Source of the DNA: an uncultured Pelosinus sp.
Lineage (GTDB): Bacteria > Bacillota > Negativicutes > UMGS1260
DNA length: 10,580 nucleotides
Direction of reading: 5' to 3'
Assembly (NCBI GenBank): GCA_900550105.1
Contig: URQW01000092.1
Span: forward strand, 1 to 10,580
Below the pieces are notes generated by a model. It saw only the letters and a list, made by a program, of their open reading frames with translations. It was not told where the DNA came from and did no database searches. Shown here one piece after another: positions 5,098 through 10,580 of the stretch (position 1 is its first letter; every line of letters begins with the position of its first letter). Made by a program: the position numbers and the translations under genes.

Positions 5098-8000
5098 TGA
5101 AAGGGATTGCCGTTTTTATTAAGCGACCAGTTTTCACGGTAATGCTAGTCGCTTTGCTTGTTGTCTTTGGGGTGCAAGCTTATCCGAAACTAGGCATTGA
5201 TTTAAACCCTGATGTGGACTTTCCTCTGGTGAGTGTGAATGTAAGCTATAGCGGCGCATCGCCGGAAGAAATGGAAAGTCTAGTTACAAAACCAATTGAA
5301 GATGCTGTAAGTTCTGTGGCTGGGATTAAAAACCTATCTTCGGTGACCAAAGAAGGTCAATCACAGACAACGATTGAGTTTGTCTTTGGGACCGATGCGA
5401 AGCTGGCGGCCAATGAAATCCGTGAAAAAGTTGCGGCAGTGCGTAAACGTTTGCCCAGTGATGCTGACGAGCCTGTTGTACAGCGATTTGATGCGAATGC
5501 GGCGCCTATTCTCTATTTTAGTTTATCTTCCGACAGCCGCAGTCCCGGTGAGATCCGGAAACTTGCTGTTGATGTAGTCAAAGATGCTTTGGCCCGGCAA
5601 GATGGTGTTGGCGATGTGACTGTTTCGGGCGCTTCGGACCGGGAAATTTCGGTACAAGTTGATAGTAAACGGCTGGCCAGCTATGGGATTTCGCTCAATC
5701 AGATCATTACGGCCATTGATAATCAAAACCTAAACGCTCCTGGCGGTCATGTTGTTGATAAAGGGACACAACTTACTGTCCGGACGGTAGGTAAGTATAA
5801 GAGTGTGGCCGATATTCAAAATGTAATTGTAGCAAATCCGGACGGTCATCCAGTCCGCCTAAGCGATGTGGCGTCAGTGAGCGACAGTTGGCAGGAAGAA
5901 ACGGTTATGGCTCGTACGAATGGTAAACCAAGCGTGATGATTTCTGTGCAGAAGCAATCAGGAACGAATACAGTAGATGTAGCGGATCGGGTGAAGGCCG
6001 CTGTGGAAACCCTTAAACCGCTTTTGCCTAGTGATGTGACCATAACGGCGACAAGGGATAGTTCAACCTATATTCGCAATAGTGTGGATGATGTTATGGT
6101 TTCCATTGTTTTTGGCGGACTGTTGGCTATTTTCATTACCTATTTATTTTTACAAAATAGCCGGGCCACGCTAATTGCTGCTATTGCCATCCCTACTTCT
6201 GTTATATCTACCTTTTTCTTAATGCGCTTGATGCATTTTACTTTGAATAACATGTCTCTTATGGGGCTAAGCCTTGCTGTAGGGATTTTGATTGATGATG
6301 CGATTGTTGTTATTGAAAATATATATCGTCATCGCGAGCAAGGAAAATCGCCGCTGGATGCAGCGAGAGAAGGAACCGGTGAAATTGCCTTAGCGGTTAT
6401 GGCTACGACTTTTTCGATTTTAGCTGTTTTTGTGCCGGTTGGTTCTATGGGAGAAATTGTTGGGCAATATTTTAAACAATTTGGCCTTACTGTAGCCTTT
6501 GCTGTGGCTTTTTCGCTGTTTGTGGCTTTTACTTTGACGCCGACGCTTTCAGCTTATTGGCTGAAAATAGAGTCAAACGATAGAGCTTCTTTGCAGGGTG
6601 TGAGACGGTTGGTGCAGCGGGGACTTGACTGGTGGGAGCAAGGATTTTTAGCGTTGCAACAGTTATATCGCCAGGTTTTAGCCTGGGCCTTGGATCAGCC
6701 GAAAAAGGTTGTTGCTATCGCTGTAGTGTCGCTTGTGGCAAGCGGCATGCTGTTACCCTTCATCGGTACAGAGTTTCAGCCTACCTATGATTCTGGAGAA
6801 TTTAATGTTGTTATGACGGCGCCGGCAGGTACTTCTTTGGTAAAAATGAATGAACTCGTTAAGCCAATTGAAGAAACTGTACTAGCGATTCCCGAACGAG
6901 AAGTTTCTTTTATCACGATTGGCGCCGGTAGTCAGGCGAATCGCGCGACCATTGGCGTAAAGCTGACTGATGCCAGCGCCCGCTCACGAAGTTTGACACA
7001 GATTATGGATGGTTTGCGGCGAAACTTTGCTGGGAATGGACAATTGAAGATCGTTGTTCAGACAAGCCAGGGAGTTGGCAGAGGCGATTCTAGACCGGTG
7101 CAAATTGGACTTCGCGGCGGTGATTTGGATGCTCTGCTCAAAATGGCCCAAGATATTTCAGAGAAGATTAAAGCAATACCTGGTACGGCTGACGTGGATA
7201 TTTCGAGTGAACAGGCTGAACCAGAAGTGGTGGTTTCGCTTGACCCTTCCCGCATGAGTGCAGCCGGCCTTGATGCTGCTACAGCGGCGCAAACCGTTCA
7301 GTATGCTTTTTTAGGGGCGACTACGCGCAATCGGTATAATGTGGGCGATACAGACTATAATATTCGCTTGCAGCTACAGCAAGCAAATCGTGCTAGCTTA
7401 GAAGACGTAAAAAACCTTCTTGTAGCGACGAAAGCGGGTTCTTTTGTACGACTTGGTGATGTGGCTGCCGTGAACTTGTCGTCAGGACCGACAGAAATTG
7501 ACCGCGAAGGACGCCAGCGAGAAGTGATCGTCTATGCCAATGCGGTAGGTGTGTCCTCTGGTGAGATCATTAATAAAGTAAAAGCGTTGTTACAAGATGT
7601 AAATTTCCCTACGGGCTATTCCTATAAATTTGTCGGCCAAGCGCAAACCATGCAGGACTCTTTCCGAGAAATTGCCATAGCTCTGTTAATGGCTGTGATC
7701 TTAATCTACATGGTGCTTGCCGCTCAATTTGAAAGCTTTATTCATCCTTTGACAATTATGCTGTCCTTACCCTTTTCTTTGACTGGGGCGATTTGGGCTT
7801 TGCTGCTGTCAGGAAAAACGCTCAATATTATGTCCCTAATCGGCGTAATCATGCTTATGGGGCTTGTAACGAAGAATGCGATTTTACTTGTTGACTATAC
7901 AAATCAGCTTGTAAAACAAGGTGTTTCCCTAAAAGATTCACTATTAGAAGCAGGAACCGTGCGGTTGCGGCCGATTTTGATGACAACGGCAGCTATGGTA

Positions 8001-8192
8001 TTTGGCATGGCTCCGGTGGCGCTAGGAATTGGCGCTGGTGCAGAACTTCGCCAATCCATGGGGGTTGTCCTCGTAGGTGGGTTGCTGACTTCGACACTGC
8101 TGACGCTGTTGGTGATTCCTGTTGCTTATTTGACGGTGGATAATTTGGCAAAAAGAGCCATGGTAAAATATCAGGCAAAACGGAAAGTTTAA
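5097..8192 (+). CDS. RND-superfamily multidrug efflux permease (AcrB/HAE1-like)
   Basis: 1031-aa inner-membrane proton/drug antiporter at the standard length for the AcrB/MexB group. The N-terminus FIKRPVFTVMLVALLVVFG is the usual first transmembrane helix; two large periplasmic loops follow TM1 and TM7 (second half begins around KKVVAIAVVSLVASGMLLP). Proton-relay residues are intact: D400 and D401 in TM4 (GILIDDAIVVIENIYRH, equivalent to AcrB D407/D408) and K926 in TM10 (TKNAILLVDYTNQL, equivalent to K940). The periplasmic porter domains carry the common SGASPEEME and TKPIEDAV motifs. Start GTG overlaps the adaptor's TAG by one base; SD AAGGAGG at 5080-5086. No outer-membrane factor (TolC) gene follows, so a channel must be supplied in trans. 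Strong terminator downstream. Confidence 0.95.
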   Translation: MKGIAVFIKRPVFTVMLVALLVVFGVQAYPKLGIDLNPDVDFPLVSVNVSYSGASPEEMESLVTKPIEDAVSSVAGIKNLSSVTKEGQSQTTIEFVFGTDAKLAANEIREKVAAVRKRLPSDADEPVVQRFDANAAPILYFSLSSDSRSPGEIRKLAVDVVKDALARQDGVGDVTVSGASDREISVQVDSKRLASYGISLNQIITAIDNQNLNAPGGHVVDKGTQLTVRTVGKYKSVADIQNVIVANPDGHPVRLSDVASVSDSWQEETVMARTNGKPSVMISVQKQSGTNTVDVADRVKAAVETLKPLLPSDVTITATRDSSTYIRNSVDDVMVSIVFGGLLAIFITYLFLQNSRATLIAAIAIPTSVISTFFLMRLMHFTLNNMSLMGLSLAVGILIDDAIVVIENIYRHREQGKSPLDAAREGTGEIALAVMATTFSILAVFVPVGSMGEIVGQYFKQFGLTVAFAVAFSLFVAFTLTPTLSAYWLKIESNDRASLQGVRRLVQRGLDWWEQGFLALQQLYRQVLAWALDQPKKVVAIAVVSLVASGMLLPFIGTEFQPTYDSGEFNVVMTAPAGTSLVKMNELVKPIEETVLAIPEREVSFITIGAGSQANRATIGVKLTDASARSRSLTQIMDGLRRNFAGNGQLKIVVQTSQGVGRGDSRPVQIGLRGGDLDALLKMAQDISEKIKAIPGTADVDISSEQAEPEVVVSLDPSRMSAAGLDAATAAQTVQYAFLGATTRNRYNVGDTDYNIRLQLQQANRASLEDVKNLLVATKAGSFVRLGDVAAVNLSSGPTEIDREGRQREVIVYANAVGVSSGEIINKVKALLQDVNFPTGYSYKFVGQAQTMQDSFREIAIALLMAVILIYMVLAAQFESFIHPLTIMLSLPFSLTGAIWALLLSGKTLNIMSLIGVIMLMGLVTKNAILLVDYTNQLVKQGVSLKDSLLEAGTVRLRPILMTTAAMVFGMAPVALGIGAGAELRQSMGVVLVGGLLTSTLLTLLVIPVAYLTVDNLAKRAMVKYQAKRKV

Positions 8193-8211
8193 TCATTTAG
8201 AAGTTTATTGC

Positions 8212-8253
8212 GAGGTTGTCTCATTGATTTTTAGTGAGACAACCTCATTTTTT
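8212..8253 (+). terminator. Intrinsic terminator of the efflux operon
   Basis: Perfect 12-bp stem GAGGTTGTCTCA (8212-8223) / TGAGACAACCTC (8235-8246), 11-base loop, followed by ATTTTTT. It lies 20 bases after the RND stop and separates the efflux operon from the glutamate mutase operon. Confidence 0.92.
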
Positions 8254-8306
8254 GTACTAAATATAAAATATTCTAATTATTTTGGGGGGTTTTTGTCCAT
8301 TCGTGA

Positions 8307-8335
8307 TTGACAGGCAAAGCGTTTTATAAGATAAT
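8307..8335 (+). promoter_or_regulatory. Sigma-A promoter of the GntR-glutamate mutase operon
   Basis: Consensus -35 TTGACA (8307-8312), 17-bp spacer, -10 GATAAT (8330-8335, five of six). Predicted start near 8342. The sequence between the preceding terminator and this promoter (8254-8306) is AT-rich with a GGGGGG run at 8284-8289 and shows nothing else. The tandem palindromes at 8352-8384 lie just downstream in the leader. Confidence 0.75.
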
Positions 8336-8351
8336 AGAAGTAGATAAATGA

Positions 8352-8384
8352 ATTGGATTAATCCAATGATCCAATATGAATTGG
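8352..8384 (+). promoter_or_regulatory. Tandem palindromic operator (two dyads, four TTGGAT half-sites)
   Basis: First dyad: perfect 16-bp palindrome ATTGGATTAATCCAAT (8352-8367). Second dyad: CCAAT-ATGA-ATTGG (8371-8384). Their centres are 18 bp apart, and the four half-sites share the core TTGG/CCAA. They lie about +11 to +43 relative to the predicted start and end one base before the GntR ribosome binding site, an ideal place for repression by roadblock and for occluding translation initiation DNA. Likely the binding site of the GntR protein encoded directly downstream (autoregulation); the cognate pairing is inferred. Confidence 0.6.
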
Positions 8385-8396
8385 CAAGGTGGTAAA

Positions 8397-9356
8397 ATGA
8401 TTGTTCAGCGTTTAGGACTGCCTATTTACTTGCAAGTAAAGGGGTATGTTTTAGATAAAATAAAATCGGGCGAGTTGCAGCCGGGTGATCGTTTGCCGAC
8501 AGAACGCGATTTGGCGAAAACCTTAGAAATCAGCCGTAATACAGTAAGTGCTGCTTATAAGGAACTGCTGTTAGAAGGCATACTAGAAGCGCGGCAAGGC
8601 AAAGGAACCTTTGTAAAAAAAGAAGACCAGAGTTATGAAAGTGCTACTCTTCCCGGCAGTCGCTTGGAAAGAATGATGAAAATTATTGATGAAGCCATGC
8701 AAAAAGGCTTAGAACTTGGTTTTACTGTGGATCAGTTTACGGCGATCGCCAATGTCAGAGCTAGAGAGAAAGAAGTGGCTGTGCGTCATTTGCGGATTGC
8801 TGTTGTTGATGAAACGCCAGAATATTTAAGACGATTTTTGCAGCAACTATCCTCTTTAGCTGTTGCTTCATTAGAAGGCGTTGTTTTAGCTGATTTGCTT
8901 TCTGGTAAGACGAGTTTGGAACTGTTAAAGTCTTGTGATTATGTCGTAACAACAACGGCGCATTTAGCACAAGTAGCTAAGTTGTGGGGAAGTTCTGATA
9001 AATTGATTACGCTTTCCGTTACGCCGAAGTTAGAGGCAGTTATTAAGCTAGCTCGTATTCCGGTTTATAGTAAAGTCGGCATTGTCGCTGAGAGCGAAGG
9101 ATTTGCTAAATCAGTCCGAGAGCTCCTTGGTACAGTGACCGTAGGCGATATTTCGGTGTCTACTGCTCTGAATTATTCGAAAGAAGAACTAAAAGCTTTT
9201 TGTCAAGAGCAGACTATATTGATTGTGCCGGAAGAAGAGCAAGGGAAAGTTGCCGCGCTTACGACGCCAGAGCAGCAAGTTGTTGCGTTTTATTATGAGA
9301 TTGACCAAGGGTCGCTGCATCAGCTTATGTCGCGTATCGTCAGTCAATCCCATTAA
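8397..9356 (+). CDS. GntR-family transcriptional regulator with large C-terminal sensor region
   Basis: 319-aa cytoplasmic regulator. Residues 1-75 form a typical GntR winged helix-turn-helix: LPIYLQVKGYVLDKIKSG, PGDRLPTERDLAKTLEISRNTVSAAYKELLLEG, then the wing ARQGKGTFV. A helical linker follows with EAMQKGLELGFTVDQFTAIA, as in the YtrA-like group. The remaining 200 residues are unusual for GntR: an alpha/beta region beginning LRIAVVDETPEYLRRFL, with SCDYVVTTTAHLAQVAKLW, IPVYSKVGIVAESEGFAKSVREL and QTILIVPEEE, resembling a ligand-sensing Rossmann or periplasmic-binding-like fold rather than FadR, UTRA or aminotransferase domains. Start chosen at ATG 8397 because AAGGTGG (8386-8392) precedes it; an in-frame ATG at 8376 lies inside the operator and lacks an SD. 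glmS follows after 46 bp, implying control of glutamate mutase. Ligand unknown. Confidence 0.85.
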   Translation: MIVQRLGLPIYLQVKGYVLDKIKSGELQPGDRLPTERDLAKTLEISRNTVSAAYKELLLEGILEARQGKGTFVKKEDQSYESATLPGSRLERMMKIIDEAMQKGLELGFTVDQFTAIANVRAREKEVAVRHLRIAVVDETPEYLRRFLQQLSSLAVASLEGVVLADLLSGKTSLELLKSCDYVVTTTAHLAQVAKLWGSSDKLITLSVTPKLEAVIKLARIPVYSKVGIVAESEGFAKSVRELLGTVTVGDISVSTALNYSKEELKAFCQEQTILIVPEEEQGKVAALTTPEQQVVAFYYEIDQGSLHQLMSRIVSQSH

Positions 9357-9402
9357 TTTATATAACACCCATAGTTTATAAAAAAAAGAGTGAGGTAGAA
9401 TC

Positions 9403-9816
9403 ATGCAGACAGAAAAAACAAAAATTGTACTTGGTGTAATCGGTGCAGACTGCCACGCTGTTGGCAACAAAATTTTAGACTATGCCATAACAGCAGCAGG
9501 CTATGAAGTGATTAACCTAGGTGTTCTAGTGCGGCAGGAGGAATTTGTCAATGCTGCAATAGAAACAGATGCAAAGGCGATTTTAGTAGCTTCTTTATAC
9601 GGACATGGTGAGATTGATTGTCGTGGTCTCAGAGAGCGTTGTGAAGAAGCTGGTTTGGACGATATCCTCATTTATGTCGGCGGGAATCTTGTAGTTGGCA
9701 AAACCGAATTTTCCGGCGTGGAAAAGAAGTTTTTGGAAATGGGCTACAACCGCGTTTATAAACCGGGAACTTTGCCGGAAGATGTGATTCGTGACCTGAA
9801 AGCAGATTTGGCGTAA
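9403..9816 (+). CDS. glmS: Glutamate mutase (methylaspartate mutase) sigma subunit, B12-binding
   Basis: 137-aa small component (also called MutS or MamA) of adenosylcobalamin-dependent glutamate mutase, which interconverts L-glutamate and (2S,3S)-3-methylaspartate, first step of the methylaspartate glutamate fermentation route. It is a stand-alone B12-binding Rossmann domain of the usual length. The base-off/His-on motif DxHxxG is D16-C-H18-A-V-G21, with H18 as axial cobalt ligand. The other family markers follow: VASLYGHGEIDCRGL (SxL region) and IYVGGNLVVGK (GG motif) contacting the nucleotide tail. Start ATG with GAGG (9392-9395) 7 bases upstream. No separate promoter is evident in the 46 bp after the regulator. 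The catalytic epsilon subunit (glmE) is not in view and probably lies beyond glmL. Not the glucosamine-6-phosphate synthase that shares the symbol glmS. Confidence 0.96.
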   Translation: MQTEKTKIVLGVIGADCHAVGNKILDYAITAAGYEVINLGVLVRQEEFVNAAIETDAKAILVASLYGHGEIDCRGLRERCEEAGLDDILIYVGGNLVVGKTEFSGVEKKFLEMGYNRVYKPGTLPEDVIRDLKADLA

Positions 9817-9832
9817 AGGGGACGAGAAAACT

Positions 9833-10580
9833 GTGAATGTATTACTGATTGATTTTGGTAGTACTTACACCAAGATTACGGCAGTTGACCTGGAAAAAGA
9901 AGAAGTGTTAGGTACAGCGAAAGGATTTACTACGGTAGAGACAGACATTACAGAAGGGCTAAAAGCGGCGCAGGAAGAACTATTCCGTCAGACCGGTCCA
10001 CTGTCTTTTGCTAAAACGCTTGCCTGCTCCAGTGCTGCCGGGGGACTCAAGATGATTGCCATCGGACTAGTGCCGGAGTTAACAGCGGAAGCGGCGAAGC
10101 GGGCGGCTTTAGGGGCTGGCGCTAAGGTACTTAAGGTATACTGCCACGAGTTAAGTTCTTATGAACTTGATGAAATTCAGTCGTTAGAGCCAGATATTAT
10201 TCTCTTGGCAGGTGGAACTGACGGCGGGAATAAAAAGGTCTTGTTGCATAATGCCGAGATTTTGACAGGGCTAAAGGCCGATACGCCGATTGTTGTTGCT
10301 GGCAATAAATCGATAGCGCCTCAGGTTGTAAGTATTTTAGAAACGAAGTTTTCGAAAGTAGTACCTACTGAGAATGTAATGCCGAAACTCGATCAACTTC
10401 ATATTGACCCGGCTCGCAAAGCGATTCGTGATATTTTCTTTGAGCGGATTGTGGCAGCCAAAGGGCTCGATAAAGCCAATGCCATGGTAGATCAACTTGT
10501 CATGCCTACGCCGGCGGCCGTGCTTCGCGCAGCAGAACTATTAAGTGTCGGTACGGCGAAGGAAACAGGGGTCGGCGATT
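9833..10580 (+). CDS. glmL: GlmL/MutL family ATPase, glutamate mutase accessory protein, 3'-truncated
   Basis: Open reading frame from GTG 9833 to the window end, 249 residues visible of a family about 460 aa long. The N-terminus MNVLLIDFGSTYTKITAVDL is the phosphate-1 motif of the ASKHA (actin/Hsp70/sugar kinase) fold; LACSSAAGGLKMIAIGLVPELTAEAAK and PDIILLAGGTDGGNKKVLLHNA (split here across the usual adenosine/phosphate-2 region) are characteristic of MutL/GlmL. The gene sits between glmS and glmE in clostridial clusters, and the protein is thought to act as a chaperone or reactivase exchanging damaged cobalamin on the mutase; the biochemical role remains incompletely proven. It begins 16 bases after the glmS stop, with AAGGGG (9816-9821) as a rather distant SD overlapping that stop. 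GTG is the only plausible start near the motif. Confidence 0.93.
   Translation, partial: MNVLLIDFGSTYTKITAVDLEKEEVLGTAKGFTTVETDITEGLKAAQEELFRQTGPLSFAKTLACSSAAGGLKMIAIGLVPELTAEAAKRAALGAGAKVLKVYCHELSSYELDEIQSLEPDIILLAGGTDGGNKKVLLHNAEILTGLKADTPIVVAGNKSIAPQVVSILETKFSKVVPTENVMPKLDQLHIDPARKAIRDIFFERIVAAKGLDKANAMVDQLVMPTPAAVLRAAELLSVGTAKETGVGD

Noticed and set aside
9357..9402. Possible cobalamin riboswitch or separate promoter ahead of the glutamate mutase sigma gene
   Set aside because: The gap is only 46 bp, far too short for a B12 riboswitch, and holds only an SD and AT-rich sequence without matching -35/-10 boxes.
9403..9816. Reading glmS as glucosamine-6-phosphate synthase or as DNA mismatch-repair MutS
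   Set aside because: The protein is a 137-aa B12-binding domain with DxHxxG; the shared symbols glmS/mutS are only a naming coincidence.

Overview
The window reads as chromosome of an anaerobic, diderm (outer-membrane-bearing) Firmicute, most likely a member of the Negativicutes (Sporomusa/Selenomonas-type). This is inferred from several signals together: strong AGGAGG-type ribosome binding sites and Firmicute-like promoters, an RND efflux pump (which needs an outer membrane), rubrerythrin (anaerobe oxidative-stress protein) and a B12-dependent glutamate mutase operon (amino-acid fermentation). No mobile element, CRISPR array, tRNA or rRNA was seen.

Layout. (1) 1-1005: the C-terminal two thirds of a tandem-domain PPK2-type polyphosphate:AMP phosphotransferase, cut by the window edge. 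(2) 1150-2767: a two-gene phosphate uptake operon, a DUF47/PhoU-like accessory protein overlapping by 8 bp with a PiT permease, behind a good sigma-A promoter. With region 1 this makes a phosphate/polyphosphate neighbourhood. (3) 2768-3175: a 408-bp gap that is not empty. It holds a promoter with an extended -10, a rod-shaped RNA of about 184 nt with a central bubble that I interpret as 6S RNA (ssrS), its intrinsic terminator, and a second terminator facing the convergent rubrerythrin gene. (4) 3176-3730 (minus): rubrerythrin with complete diiron and rubredoxin sites. (5) 3731-3966: a divergent promoter region with a repeated 10-mer on the rubrerythrin side and two inverted repeats on the efflux side. 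(6) 3967-8192: an RND efflux operon, membrane fusion protein plus inner-membrane pump, translationally coupled, with no outer-membrane channel gene and no local regulator. It is closed by a strong terminator. (7) 8307-10580: a GntR-family regulator with an unusual large C-terminal sensor region, followed by glmS (glutamate mutase sigma subunit) and glmL (its ATPase partner, truncated by the window end). A consensus promoter and a tandem TTGGAT/ATCCAA operator precede the regulator, which suggests an autoregulated glutamate mutase operon.

The most notable items are the unannotated 6S-like RNA, the double-palindrome operator ahead of the GntR/glutamate mutase operon, the domain architecture of that GntR protein, and the operator-like inverted repeats at the efflux promoter, whose cognate repressor is not encoded here.
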